Part shown: in pieces, positions 7,391 to 16,972 of the stretch | Layout of the letters: every line of letters begins with the position of its first letter | Position numbering within the stretch: position 1 is the first letter of the stretch | Assembly: GCA_900107575.1 (NCBI GenBank) | Contig: FNQX01000006.1 | Location: 1-64,000, forward strand | Length of the DNA: 64,000 nt | Reading direction: 5' to 3' | DNA from: Lachnospiraceae bacterium NK3A20 | GTDB taxonomy: Bacteria > Bacillota > Clostridia > Lachnospirales > Lachnospiraceae | Program-made: the position numbers and the translations under genes | The notes under the pieces: generated by a model | Told to the model about the DNA's origin: nothing | Database searches by the model: none | What the model saw: only the letters and a program-made list of their open reading frames with translations

Positions 7391-9970
7391 TCATACCTTC
7401 AGCGGCTCTGTTGTCTCATAGACGCCGCTTCCATAGACTCTCGATCTGCCGGATGGCAGCACCACCTCGCAGGTCGTTCCAACGGGAACCGTAAAGTGCA
7501 GCGTGAATTGCCCGCCGTCTATCTTCCAGTCACTCTCTGCCACGCCGTAGGGAGTCTCAAGTCTTGCCCTTGCCCCCGTAATGTCTCCCGTTATGAGCGG
7601 TTTGATGCGGAAGCTCTGGAAGGCCGGAGCCGTCTTCTCCAGCCCCGCAAGTCTCCGGTACAGGAAATCACCGATGGCACCGCTGGCATAGTGGTTGTAG
7701 GAAATCATCAGGCCCGTGCCGTCGTCACCGATCGGGCATTCGCCGTTCTCATCCAGTCCGTCCCAGCGCTCCCAGATCGTGGTACCGCCGGATGCGACCT
7801 CGTACAGCCAGCTGGGACACTTCGTGTTGAGGAGCATCTTCATCGCCACATCCGCGCGGCCGTTGTCCGCGAGGGCGAAGAGGATGTAGGGCGTTCCGGG
7901 GAAGCCCGTGCCGATGCAGTAATCGTTCTTCTCGATCAGCGCTACCAGATGATCCAGCGCGTTCTGTTTCGCCTCCCCCCGCAGCATGCCGAAATAAAGT
8001 GGGAGAACGTACCCCGTCTGGAACTCTTCGGAGAGCTTCCCCTGGCCATCCATCAGAATGCTGCCGTAGGCGTCTGCTGTTTGCTCCGCAAGATTCCGGA
8101 AGAACTTCGCATCCTCCGCCTTCCCCAGCACACCGGCTGCCTTCGCCGTAATACTGGCAGTGACATAGATGCTGGCCGTCGCCGTCCATTTCGCTCTCTG
8201 CTGCCACTGCTGCATTTTCGGGACATCCGGCGCGACCCAGTCACCGAAATGAAGCGTCGCCGGTGTATTCCAGATGTAGCGGTGCCTGCCGAAGGAGAAG
8301 AGCTTCGCCCACCTACTGCAGGCCTTCACGTACTTCGTCATGACGGGATACATTTCCTCGAGGATCTGCCGGTTGCCGCCCGAAAGGTAGAGCTGCCAGG
8401 GAACATTGACGCAGGCATCGCCCCACCAGTCGATGCACATCTTCGGCATCGTCGCCGGGAACTGGTAACCGTTCACCGGAACCGTGTTCGGGATGCCGCC
8501 TGTCGGCAGCTGCTCCGCCTTCACATCCCTCAGCCACTTCGAGAGGAACCGGTCGCAATCGTAATTGAACGCCGCGGTCGGAGAGAAAACATTGATGTCG
8601 CCCGTCCAGCCCATGCGCTCGTCGCGCTGCGGGCAGTCGGTCGGAATGTCGACGAAGTTTGATTTCGTGCTCCAGACAATGTTCTGCTGCAGCCGGTTGA
8701 TCAGTTCGTTGCTGCAGGAGAAGTCCCCCGTTCTGTGCAGATCTGAGTACAGCGCAACACCCACAGGGTGAATCTTCTCCCGGATTTCATCGCGGCTCAT
8801 GCCGTTGACCTTCACCTCGATATAGCGAAAACCCATGTAGGTGAGCGTCGGCAGGAAGGTCTGATCTCCCTCACTGCAAAGGTAGATGATGGTTGCCTTC
8901 GCACTACGAAGGAAGCTCGTGTTGAGGGAGCCGTCGCGATTTAAAATCTCTGCGTGGCGCACACAGATCTCTTGTCCCTGTGCTGCCCCTCTGATCCCCA
9001 GCTCCACGACGCCCGCGAAATTCTGACCAAAATCAAAGATCAGGCTCTCCTCCGGGCCGTCGGTCACGCTGACGGGATCGAACCTCTCATGCGTGGTGAC
9101 GGGGTCGCCGTAGTCCGCGACGATCCCCGGATGCACGCGCAGCTTCTCGACTGCCGCAGGGTGATAGTCCCCTGGCTCGCGTCCAGCCTCAAAGGTCTCA
9201 CCGTCGTAGAGATCCGCCATCCGGACAGGGCCGTCCTCACTGACTTCGAAGGAAGGATCCGAACCAATAACCTCATGGGTGCCGTCCTCATAGTCGATTC
9301 TGATCTCGAGAAGGAGCGCCTGCCGATCTGCCGCCTGCCGGTTCACTCTGGTGAAAACAAAGGAGCCGACCGCCCAGCCGCCGGCGACGATGACCGAGAG
9401 CACCGTTCCCTGCCCACCGGTCAACATCTTGGTAACATCGTAGGTCTGGTACATGAGATTCGTCCGGTAGGAGGTGAAGCCGGGGGCGAAGAAGCGATTC
9501 CCCACCCTCTCTTTGTCAAGATAAATGTCATAGATGCCAAGGGCCGTGGCATAGATGCGGGCCCTCTTCACTGCGGCCCGGGGCGTGATCCGCCTTTGGA
9601 AGATCATCGGCTTCGGGGAAACATGTTTCTCCGTGAAATGGTAGTCCGGATCACTGATCCACTGGCCCTCCCAGGGAGAGTCCTGCCTGCCCGTCTCGAA
9701 GTGGAGCGCCGCGTTCGCGCTCTCGCCGTTGTCCAGGGTGACGTTCAATTCCGCGTCGAATTCGCTGTACGGAGGAAGCGCAGGCCCGTCATACGGGATG
9801 CGGATCTGCTCCTTCGCATCCCCGATCCAGTCGCCGATGCGAAGGCTCGCCGCCTGAATCTTCACATTCTTCGCATCGCTCTCCAGTGCATAGGAGAAGT
9901 GGGGGTGGCACTCGTCGGTGATGCAGCCATTGTCCCGACCTTCAATGGTAAATCTGGAAATTTTCAGCAT
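7391..9970 (-). CDS. GH78 alpha-L-rhamnosidase
   Basis: An 859-residue enzyme without a signal peptide, so cytoplasmic. It has the GH78 layout: N-terminal beta-sandwich domains (residues 1-about 400), an (alpha/alpha)6 barrel, and a C-terminal beta domain. The barrel shows DCPQRDERMGW (445-455), where Glu451 is the expected general acid, and WERWDG in its later part. GH78 enzymes release L-rhamnose from rhamnosides such as flavonoid rutinosides or saponins. It sits between a GPH symporter gene and the GH3 gene in one operon. This points to uptake of a rhamnosyl-glucoside or its release product. The aglycone is unknown. Confidence 0.93.
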   Translation of the reverse strand: MLKISRFTIEGRDNGCITDECHPHFSYALESDAKNVKIQAASLRIGDWIGDAKEQIRIPYDGPALPPYSEFDAELNVTLDNGESANAALHFETGRQDSPWEGQWISDPDYHFTEKHVSPKPMIFQRRITPRAAVKRARIYATALGIYDIYLDKERVGNRFFAPGFTSYRTNLMYQTYDVTKMLTGGQGTVLSVIVAGGWAVGSFVFTRVNRQAADRQALLLEIRIDYEDGTHEVIGSDPSFEVSEDGPVRMADLYDGETFEAGREPGDYHPAAVEKLRVHPGIVADYGDPVTTHERFDPVSVTDGPEESLIFDFGQNFAGVVELGIRGAAQGQEICVRHAEILNRDGSLNTSFLRSAKATIIYLCSEGDQTFLPTLTYMGFRYIEVKVNGMSRDEIREKIHPVGVALYSDLHRTGDFSCSNELINRLQQNIVWSTKSNFVDIPTDCPQRDERMGWTGDINVFSPTAAFNYDCDRFLSKWLRDVKAEQLPTGGIPNTVPVNGYQFPATMPKMCIDWWGDACVNVPWQLYLSGGNRQILEEMYPVMTKYVKACSRWAKLFSFGRHRYIWNTPATLHFGDWVAPDVPKMQQWQQRAKWTATASIYVTASITAKAAGVLGKAEDAKFFRNLAEQTADAYGSILMDGQGKLSEEFQTGYVLPLYFGMLRGEAKQNALDHLVALIEKNDYCIGTGFPGTPYILFALADNGRADVAMKMLLNTKCPSWLYEVASGGTTIWERWDGLDENGECPIGDDGTGLMISYNHYASGAIGDFLYRRLAGLEKTAPAFQSFRIKPLITGDITGARARLETPYGVAESDWKIDGGQFTLHFTVPVGTTCEVVLPSGRSRVYGSGVYETTEPLKV

Positions 9971-10046
9971 GTTACCTACCTCTGTGAATCCTTGCTGCTA
10001 TGCTCCCAATCTTATCGGGAGCCTGCTGTTTTCCAAAGGCAGCACG

Positions 10047-11504
10047 TTAGTTTGCGTTGCGCTCCCTGATCGCCTTCTGCTCTGCCGGCAGGTTCTTCTC
10101 TACGCCCCAGATCAGGATGAGGACCGCGCAGATGGCGTAGCAGACGGTCTCAATCCAGATATAGCTGATGGAGATCGTGGACCTGGCCGCGGCGCTCTGC
10201 ATGGTCTCGCCAACGATGGCGTTCTGATCATAGCCCGCAGTATTCAGCATCGCGGAGAAGATTGCGTTGCAGATAGGGGTCGCTGCCACCATGAGGGAAG
10301 AGTAAATCGACATCGTGAGTCCGTCGGTGCGGATGCCGCTGCGGAATTCAATGTGGTCGATGACATCCGCCAGCATGGCGAGGATCATGTAGCAGGCAGG
10401 GGACGAGCCGAGACACTTGAGTGCGACGCCGATGGCGATGCCGATGATGTTGGAACCGGAGAGGCCCGCGATCACGCCGCCGGCAACGCCGATGATCATG
10501 CCGACGAAGGTGACGGCTCTCTTCGAGAATTTGTTGCAGAGGGGAGCGACGAATACAGCAGCGATTGCCATCGGAACCGCGCCGAGGATCGCGAGCAGTG
10601 ACTGTGACGCACCCCAGGCGTCCGCGCTGCCGAAGAAACTGTTGTCAATGACCCATTTGCAGAAATAGGACATGGAGCCGTTCTTGAAGGCGCCGGAGAA
10701 CTGGAACAGCAGATAGAAGGCAAAGATGATCCACCAGTATTTCTCGGAGGTGACCGCGTTCAGCTGCTCCTTCAGGGATACGCTCTTCTTCTCTTCTCCC
10801 GTGGTCTCCCTGCCGAAACTCTCTTCCGTAACACGCTCTCTCGTGAACTTGAACTGGAGGAAAACTGTGAGTGCGGTGAAGATCGCGACTACTAGCATGG
10901 TCAGGAACCAAAGTCCCTGATTGTCCTTCAGCGCGAAGGAGACGAGGATCGGGAATACCATGGAGCCGGCGCCCATCGTACCAAGGCCAGCAATGTTGGT
11001 CATGGAAGCGAGGGTACCTCTCTGCTGGGAGTTGCGGGTCGATACCGGCACCAGGGTGGAGTTGGCGGTATTGTAGATCGGGTAAGCAACCGCGTAGTAG
11101 AGGTTGTACGCAATGGCGATCCAGACGAACTTCGCAATGCCCTCAAAGGGAACGATGAACATCAGGACACTGGCAATTGAGAGCGTCAGCGCTGAGAGCA
11201 GGATCCAGGGTCTGGCCTTGCCCGCGAGGGCCTTCGTGCGCTCGATCAGCTGGCCGACAACGAGGTTCGCGATGACGATGAGTATCGTGGACACCAGCTG
11301 CAGGACAGTCAGAAAGCGCAGATCCAGCTTCAGAACATCGGTGAAATAGTTCTGCAGGATGCTGGTGAAGATGCCGGAGCTGAGAAGCGCTCCGAAAGGG
11401 CCAACAAGATAGCCGAACAGAATCTCAGGAAGCCTGACGTCATCCGACTTAATGAAGGAAGAGCCCAGCGGGGATCTCCAGAAATCCGACTTTGTGTTGC
11501 TCAT
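10047..11504 (-). CDS. GPH-family sugar:cation symporter (MFS)
   Basis: A 485-residue membrane protein with about 12 predicted helices. It matches the glycoside-pentoside-hexuronide:cation symporter family, with the ER(T/L)KxxxGKARPWI-type signature in loop 2-3 (GKARPWILLSALTLS) and an internal repeat. It probably imports a glycoside with Na+ or H+ for the GH78 and GH3 products. The start at 11504 has AGAGAGG upstream; an in-frame ATG at 11591 lacks one. It is first in the operon 11504-3824, behind a palindromic site at 11600-11613. Confidence 0.88.
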   Translation of the reverse strand: MSNTKSDFWRSPLGSSFIKSDDVRLPEILFGYLVGPFGALLSSGIFTSILQNYFTDVLKLDLRFLTVLQLVSTILIVIANLVVGQLIERTKALAGKARPWILLSALTLSIASVLMFIVPFEGIAKFVWIAIAYNLYYAVAYPIYNTANSTLVPVSTRNSQQRGTLASMTNIAGLGTMGAGSMVFPILVSFALKDNQGLWFLTMLVVAIFTALTVFLQFKFTRERVTEESFGRETTGEEKKSVSLKEQLNAVTSEKYWWIIFAFYLLFQFSGAFKNGSMSYFCKWVIDNSFFGSADAWGASQSLLAILGAVPMAIAAVFVAPLCNKFSKRAVTFVGMIIGVAGGVIAGLSGSNIIGIAIGVALKCLGSSPACYMILAMLADVIDHIEFRSGIRTDGLTMSIYSSLMVAATPICNAIFSAMLNTAGYDQNAIVGETMQSAAARSTISISYIWIETVCYAICAVLILIWGVEKNLPAEQKAIRERNAN

Positions 11505-11599
11505 AACTGCCTCTCTTTCCCTTGTGATGATCACAAATCTGATATCAATATTTAACCACTTGCCTGCAATAAATGGCCAGCCATGGCGCAAACTGTAGC

Positions 11600-11613
11600 T
11601 TTACGAGCGTAAA
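11600..11613. promoter_or_regulatory. Candidate operator between divergent units
   Basis: TTTACG-AG-CGTAAA inverted repeat with 6-bp arms, in the about 150-bp space between the leftward GPH operon and the rightward SGNH/LRR unit. The form is like LacI- or GntR-type operators. No regulator gene is adjacent, so the protein is unknown. Confidence 0.4.
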
Positions 11614-11640
11614 CGTATCGCGTCCTGGCGCCGCCGTTGG

Positions 11641-11646
11641 TACAAT
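11641..11646 (+). promoter_or_regulatory. Possible -10 box of the SGNH/LRR unit
   Basis: TACAAT ends only 6 nt before the annotated ATG at 11653. If it is the real -10, the message would be nearly leaderless or translation would start at the ATG at 11701. The latter would remove the basic n-region of the lipoprotein signal. Confidence 0.35.
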
Positions 11647-11652
11647 GAGTTT

Positions 11653-13794
11653 ATGAAACGAAATTCCGGGAACAGAAAAGGCTACTCCGGCCTTAAAACT
11701 ATGCAGGATAGCGCAGCGCCGTTTGCTGTATCTTTTGTTGTGCTCTCTGCCGCACTGTTGCTCGTGCTCACGATCGCGGGCTGCGCGGCAGCTCCGGATG
11801 GTGCCCTGCCTTCCGCCACAGAGCTGAACGAGGTTTCTACTGCAGCTCTGAACGATGATTCTGCCGCAAATCTGAATGCAGTTTCTGCCACTCCTCTGAA
11901 CGACGTTTCTGCCGCTTCTCTGAATGAAGTATCGGTCGTGGTGGAAGATTCCGCCTCTTACACGGTTTCAGCCCCCGCAAAGACGATTGCACGCGGCGGG
12001 GATGTCAGCTTCCTCATCCTGCCGAAGGAGGGACAGGTCGTAACCGCCTGCGATTACACGGGAGACTACGAGCTCTCCTCTCCCCCTTCCGGCGCCGGAA
12101 CCCTACTCACCCTCAGGTCCGTCAACTATGACACCGCCATCTCTCTTTCCATGGAGCAGCAGGGCATTCCGCTCCGGCTCGTGTTAGATGCGGACACAGG
12201 CAGTGATCCCAATGATTCCAGTGTTCCCAGGGATTCCAACGTCGCCGCGACCCCCAAAAACGAACCTTTCATGAATGCCGTTTCATCCGCCCATATCATT
12301 TACCGGAGGCCTTCCCACCTTCGCATCAACACGCCAGGCCTCTTAGAAGTCAATCCGCCAGAGGGGAGAACGCTCCTGGGCTGGAGCACGAATGCTCCCG
12401 GCAGCACTGATATTTTCCAGGATGGCCTCGATCACTTCGCGCTTCCCGGGAGCCGGATCAAGGCAACAGCCGATGCTGAGGGACTCACCCTCTACGCTGT
12501 CTGGTCCGAGTGGACGGATAGCAGATACTTCGAGACGGAATCGGATGGAGGAACAGGCGAAGGCGGAAGCGGAGGCAAAGGCGAAGGCGTTGCGATCACG
12601 GGCTGCACGGCAGATCCTGCCGCCACTCCCGTGCTGACGATTCCAGCCGCCATTGACGGGAAACCTGTCACCACCATCGCCGCAAAGGCATTTGAGAATG
12701 CTCCCTACAAAGCCGTAATCCTGCCCGCTTCTATCCGCAACATTCACGACGACGCCTTCCTGCGCGCCGATCTGGAGCGTCTGTTCCTGTATGACAGCAT
12801 CGAGAGAATTTCCGACCGCGCCTTCTCAGACTGCGGGAAACTGGCGCACCTGTACATCGGTGCAGCCACCGCGCCACGCTACAGCGGCACCTATTACGAC
12901 ACCTTCCCCGACAAGATGGATTACCTCATGGAACAGGCAGCGCGGCGTGATGTGTGGGACATCGACCGCCTGCTCGTCCTCTTCTCCGGCTCTTCCACCC
13001 GCTTTGGCTACGACAGCAAGGCAATCGAGGCAGCCTTCCCCGGAACCGCCGTCGCCAACATGGGCGTCTTCGCCTACACGAATGCCCTGCCGCAGCTCGA
13101 CCTCATCCTCCCCTGCCTGCGCCGCGGCGACATTCTCCTGGACTCGCCGGAGTTCGACGCCGCAAAGCGCCAGTTCTGCACGAGTGCCTCCTTCGACGAC
13201 AAGTTCTACAACATGATCGAGGGGAATTATTCGCTCCTTGCAAGGCTCGACCTGAGACGCTATCAGAACGTATTCAATGCCTTTTCGCAGTTTCTCTCTA
13301 TCCGCAGGGCACTCCCCGCGCTCCAATACGGTATCAGCGCAAAGGATTACGACGAGGATGGCAACCCTGTGACGCAGCCCAGCTACAACGAGAACGGCGA
13401 CTACATCGTGTACCGGGCGAACGCGGACTCCGACGCCCCCGTCTATGGCCTTCCTCTCGACTACACAGTGAATTCCTACCCGGAAGATTACTTCCTCGCA
13501 CCCGCGAATGAGGAGTTCACAAGATTCACGGACAGAGGTGTCCGGGTCTTCTTCACCTACGCACCCAGGAACCGCCTCGCGCTGTCAAAGGCCAGCACGA
13601 AGGAGGCAATTGCCGCGCTGGATCAGCACTTCCGCGATCATTTGAGCGTTCCCGTGATCTCTTCCATTGAGGATTCTCTCTACCCCGGAAGGCTGTTCTA
13701 CGGCACGGACAATCATCTCTCCACGGAGGGCGTGCAGATCCGCACAGAGCGCGTGATCCGCGATCTGAAGCGTGCGCTGGAGGAGGGACTATGA
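11653..13794 (+). CDS. Surface lipoprotein with leucine-rich-repeat segment and SGNH-hydrolase-like domain
   Basis: This is a 713-residue protein with a basic N terminus, a hydrophobic stretch and lipobox IAGC (Cys about 43). Five 8-residue repeats of the form xLN(D/E/A)xSxA follow (about 57-96), then a beta-rich part and a Gly-rich linker (about 297-312). A BspA-like leucine-rich-repeat segment (about 330-405) comes next. The C-terminal SGNH-like domain has FSGSSTRFG as nucleophile block and DNHL as the final Asp-x-x-His block. Related SGNH proteins act with MBOAT acyltransferases in O-acetylation of surface glycans. No MBOAT gene is in this window. The start is uncertain (ATG at 11701 possible). 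Confidence 0.7.
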   Translation: MKRNSGNRKGYSGLKTMQDSAAPFAVSFVVLSAALLLVLTIAGCAAAPDGALPSATELNEVSTAALNDDSAANLNAVSATPLNDVSAASLNEVSVVVEDSASYTVSAPAKTIARGGDVSFLILPKEGQVVTACDYTGDYELSSPPSGAGTLLTLRSVNYDTAISLSMEQQGIPLRLVLDADTGSDPNDSSVPRDSNVAATPKNEPFMNAVSSAHIIYRRPSHLRINTPGLLEVNPPEGRTLLGWSTNAPGSTDIFQDGLDHFALPGSRIKATADAEGLTLYAVWSEWTDSRYFETESDGGTGEGGSGGKGEGVAITGCTADPAATPVLTIPAAIDGKPVTTIAAKAFENAPYKAVILPASIRNIHDDAFLRADLERLFLYDSIERISDRAFSDCGKLAHLYIGAATAPRYSGTYYDTFPDKMDYLMEQAARRDVWDIDRLLVLFSGSSTRFGYDSKAIEAAFPGTAVANMGVFAYTNALPQLDLILPCLRRGDILLDSPEFDAAKRQFCTSASFDDKFYNMIEGNYSLLARLDLRRYQNVFNAFSQFLSIRRALPALQYGISAKDYDEDGNPVTQPSYNENGDYIVYRANADSDAPVYGLPLDYTVNSYPEDYFLAPANEEFTRFTDRGVRVFFTYAPRNRLALSKASTKEAIAALDQHFRDHLSVPVISSIEDSLYPGRLFYGTDNHLSTEGVQIRTERVIRDLKRALEEGL
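11821..11940 (+). repeat. Five 24-bp coding repeats
   Basis: Five imperfect 24-bp units encode ELNEVSTA, ALNDDSAA, NLNAVSAT, PLNDVSAA and SLNEVSVV, directly after the lipoprotein anchor. They probably form a spacer stalk. Copy number could vary between strains. Confidence 0.8.
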
Positions 13795-15092
13795 GCAGAA
13801 ATCGGTTCCAGTTCCTCCTCGCAGTCACAAGTCTTATCCTGTTCCCCCTCCTCGTGCTCCTGGGGGCCTTCGTCATTCCGCCGCAGTATGGAAGGACCTA
13901 TCTCGCGGAGTTCCCGGAGAAAATGCGACTGCTGTCCGAGGCAAACGGCAGGAAGATCATCATCGTGGGAGGCAGCAGCGCGGCCTTCGGGGTGGATACT
14001 GCCGTGATGGAAGAGGAACTTCCGGCGTACCGGGTGATCAACTACGGCCTGTACGCCGCCATGGGCAGCAGGATGATGCTCGAGACGGCGCTGGAGTACG
14101 CCGAACCGGGAGATATTCTGATCTTCCTTCCGGAGCAGAATACGCAGACATTGTCAATGAATTTCGACGCCGGCCTCTTCCTCGAGGCCGCAGACGGTCA
14201 ATGGAAGGCGCGCCCGGAGAAGGGTCTCTCCGGGGAGGAGAAGAAGGCGCTCCTTGAGGCTCTCCCTCTGTTCGCATATCACAAAATCCGTTATGATCTG
14301 ACGGGCAGTGCGCCGGATCCTAAGGGTGTCTACCAGAAAGCTTCCTTCAATGCGCGCGGAGACCTCGACTACGCCGGGGCAGATCACAATGTCATGAGAG
14401 GATATTATGACGCGAACTTCCTCATCCACTATGACGCAGCTTATCCTGACGATGAGTTTACAGATTTCCTCAATCGCTCCGCCAGAATCGCCGCGGGCAA
14501 GGGCGCGGCGCTCTGGTATGCTTTCGCACCCGCGAACCGTCTCGCGATAGCGGATCCCGGGGCAGCGGATTCGTATGCTGCCGCACTGTCAGAGCGCCTG
14601 ACCCTCCCCGTCGTCGGTGATCCGAAGAACTCCATCCTGGACCCCGAATGGTTCTACGACACGAATTACCACCTGAACCATGCGGGTCGTACGCTATATA
14701 CGAAGAATCTGATCCGCATGATCAAGGCAAGGCTTGCCGATACGAGCGCAACGAACATTACCGTCCCCGCCGCTCCCGCGCTCCCGGGGGAGGACAGCCA
14801 CCTGTCCGCCGCGGAACTTGCAGCAGCGCTTGCCTACACCCGGAATGCCTCAGGCGCCGTTACAGAGATCACTGTTCCAGCCTCTATCATTTTCCTTCCG
14901 GATGGCTTCTTCCGGCAGTATCCGGAACTGTCGAGAATTCATTTTGACAGCCAAAAGCCCTCGGACATCTCGGTAGGTACCGAAATGCTCGAGGGCTCGA
15001 ATGCCGATATTTATGTCCCGAAGGATGCGCTGTCCGATTATCTCACCGATTACCGGTTCAGCCTGTACGCAGACCGGATTCATGGAGAATAA
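13791..15092 (+). CDS. SGNH-hydrolase-like membrane protein with C-terminal leucine-rich-repeat segment
   Basis: A 433-residue protein with an N-terminal membrane anchor (about residues 8-29). The SGNH-like domain starts with VGGSSAAFG (nucleophile Ser) and ends with DTNYHLNHAG, which gives the Asp and His. A short leucine-rich-repeat stretch (about 350-425) follows. It is homologous to the upstream protein but with the two segments in opposite order. The start overlaps the upstream stop by ATGA and has GGAGGAGGG upstream, so the pair is translationally coupled. Role inferred: acylation or deacylation of a surface glycan. Confidence 0.7.
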   Translation: MSRNRFQFLLAVTSLILFPLLVLLGAFVIPPQYGRTYLAEFPEKMRLLSEANGRKIIIVGGSSAAFGVDTAVMEEELPAYRVINYGLYAAMGSRMMLETALEYAEPGDILIFLPEQNTQTLSMNFDAGLFLEAADGQWKARPEKGLSGEEKKALLEALPLFAYHKIRYDLTGSAPDPKGVYQKASFNARGDLDYAGADHNVMRGYYDANFLIHYDAAYPDDEFTDFLNRSARIAAGKGAALWYAFAPANRLAIADPGAADSYAAALSERLTLPVVGDPKNSILDPEWFYDTNYHLNHAGRTLYTKNLIRMIKARLADTSATNITVPAAPALPGEDSHLSAAELAAALAYTRNASGAVTEITVPASIIFLPDGFFRQYPELSRIHFDSQKPSDISVGTEMLEGSNADIYVPKDALSDYLTDYRFSLYADRIHGE

Positions 15093-15175
15093 AGTTCAGA
15101 AGAGACGCCGATGCGTCCCTTGTATCAGTTAGAAGTTGACGGTCTCAGGCGCCTCGGTGAAGCTATATCTTTCCT

Positions 15176-16837
15176 TTACTCCCTGTCCCAATAGGAGAAG
15201 GCCTCTGCGACACTTCTCGTGTGGATCGCGTCATTGTCCGGCCGCTCATTCATGCGGGAGAACCTGCCGGAATGCCTCCCGGAGGATCTGCGGTCATTCG
15301 ACCTGCCGCTTCTGCCGGCACTCCTGGAACCGCGATCAGATCTCGTCTCACCGCGCTCGGAGCGTCTGCCAGTATATTCTCCAGTCCGGCTGCTATTCCT
15401 GCGATCAGACCGTCTGCTGTCCGTGCCTGTACGCTCAGCCGCTGTCGTGCTAAGATTGCTGCCATCTGCTGTGGCCCTGTTCCGTCGAGCCTCGGAGCCT
15501 CTCTGCCCCCGTCCACCGGCGACTCTTTCCTCAGCGCCTCTATCGGTTCTGCCACTGGTACCTCTGCCCACAGGGTTTCTTCTGCCGCCCTCAACACTCC
15601 TGCCGCGGGTAGATCTTCCCTGTGCGGTTCTGCCGCCGCGGCCCTGGCTGGTTCTGCCGTTGCGCCCCTTGCCGGAAACTGCCCTGCCACCCTTGTTCGA
15701 GCGCTGCAACTCGATGGAATACTCATCCTCGATGGTCGGGATCTCGAGCTTCATCATCTTCTCGATGTCGTGGAGCAGCCCAAGCTCATCGGCGCAGCAG
15801 AGTGTGATCGCGATACCGCTCTCACCGGCTCTGCCCGCGCGTCCGATCCTGTGGATGTAGGATTCGGGTTCATTCGGCAGCTCGTAATTGAAAACATGGC
15901 TGATGCTCGGGATGTCGATGCCTCTTGCCGCAACGTCGGTCGCGACGAGGACACTTGCCTTGCCCGCGCGGAACTGTTCCAGGGCATTCTGTCTCTGACC
16001 CTGCGTCCTGTCTCCGTGGATGACCACGGCGGCGATACCCAGCTTCTTCAGGTCTCTGACCAGATGATCGGCACCGTGTTTCGTTCTGGTGAAGACGATG
16101 GACTTGATGACCTCGGGATCCGTAAGGTACCTTGCGAGGATCAGCTTCTTGTTCTCCTTCGCGGTGAAGATCAGCTTCTGGTCCACGGTCTCTGCAGCTG
16201 TGGTCGTCGGTGCGACCTTGATTGAGACGGGATCCTGCAGCAACTCTCTTGCGAGCTGTTCGATCTCTTTGGGCATCGTCGCGGAGAACATGACGCTCTG
16301 ATGCGCGCGCGTCATCTTTGGCACGATCTTGTAGATGTCGTGGATGAATCCCATGTCCAGCATACGGTCTGCCTCGTCCAGCACGAACACTTCCACGTTG
16401 GACAGGTCCACAATACCGCGATCCATGAAGTCAATGAGCCTTCCGGGTGTCGCGACCAGAATGTCGCAGCCCTGTTTGACCGATACGATCTGCGGATTCT
16501 CCTTCGCGCCGCCGTAAATGCAGCCGCAGCGGAGCTTCAGATACCTTCCATATTTTTTGAAGTTGTCGAAGTTCTGGATCGCGAGTTCTCTCGTCGGTGT
16601 GAGGATGAGCGCACGGATCACAGTGAATTCCGGCTTCTCCTCGGATGAGAGCTTCTCCAGGATGGGCAGCGCGAAAGCCGCCGTCTTGCCGGTTCCGGTC
16701 TGCGCGCAGGCGATCATGTCCCTGCCTTCCATCATGGCAGGGATTGCCTGCTCCTGGATCGGGGATGCGTCCATGTAGCCTGCCTTTTTGACGGCATCCT
16801 GAATCGGCTTGTTTAACGTAAGTTCAGTAAATTTCAT
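15176..16837 (-). CDS. DEAD-box ATP-dependent RNA helicase (RhlE/CshA-like) with Arg-Gly-rich tail
   Basis: A 553-residue protein. Helicase motifs are in order: Q motif (SPIQEQAIP), AQTGTGKT, PTRELA, TPGR, DEAD, SAT, then RGIDIP and HRIGRAGR in the second RecA domain (to about 365). The last about 180 residues are a disordered Arg/Gly/Ser tail with RGG-like repeats, a common RNA-binding extension. It unwinds RNA in ribosome assembly or mRNA decay, often at low temperature. It converges with the 13791 gene; no operon partner. The biased tail makes long but false reading frames on the opposite strand. Confidence 0.95.
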   Translation of the reverse strand: MKFTELTLNKPIQDAVKKAGYMDASPIQEQAIPAMMEGRDMIACAQTGTGKTAAFALPILEKLSSEEKPEFTVIRALILTPTRELAIQNFDNFKKYGRYLKLRCGCIYGGAKENPQIVSVKQGCDILVATPGRLIDFMDRGIVDLSNVEVFVLDEADRMLDMGFIHDIYKIVPKMTRAHQSVMFSATMPKEIEQLARELLQDPVSIKVAPTTTAAETVDQKLIFTAKENKKLILARYLTDPEVIKSIVFTRTKHGADHLVRDLKKLGIAAVVIHGDRTQGQRQNALEQFRAGKASVLVATDVAARGIDIPSISHVFNYELPNEPESYIHRIGRAGRAGESGIAITLCCADELGLLHDIEKMMKLEIPTIEDEYSIELQRSNKGGRAVSGKGRNGRTSQGRGGRTAQGRSTRGRSVEGGRRNPVGRGTSGRTDRGAEERVAGGRGQRGSEARRNRATADGSNLSTTAAERTGTDSRRSDRRNSSRTGEYTGRRSERGETRSDRGSRSAGRSGRSNDRRSSGRHSGRFSRMNERPDNDAIHTRSVAEAFSYWDRE

Positions 16838-16846
16838 TCATTCTCC

Positions 16847-16882
16847 TGCATAAAAATGCACTGACCAGGAATGCCTGATCAG
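16847..16882 (-). terminator. Terminator-like hairpin after mglC
   Basis: CTGATCAGG pairs with CCTGGTCAG around CATT, followed leftward by TGCATTTTT. It lies between the mglC stop and the helicase start and probably ends the mgl operon just before the helicase ribosome binding site. Confidence 0.55.
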
Positions 16883-16972
16883 CGCAACATATCATTTCAT
16901 CGATAGACTCACGAAACTATACCACATCCGCAGCCATAACACAAATGTTATTTTCTGCAAAAGCGCGCCCAC

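Noticed and set aside
7349-10069. Plus-strand frames of 437 and 371 codons opposite GH78
   Set aside because: The minus strand encodes an intact GH78 enzyme; the mirror frames have no domain features.
15219-16225. Two plus-strand frames opposite the helicase
   Set aside because: Created by the repetitive Arg/Gly/Ser tail; the minus strand carries all helicase motifs.
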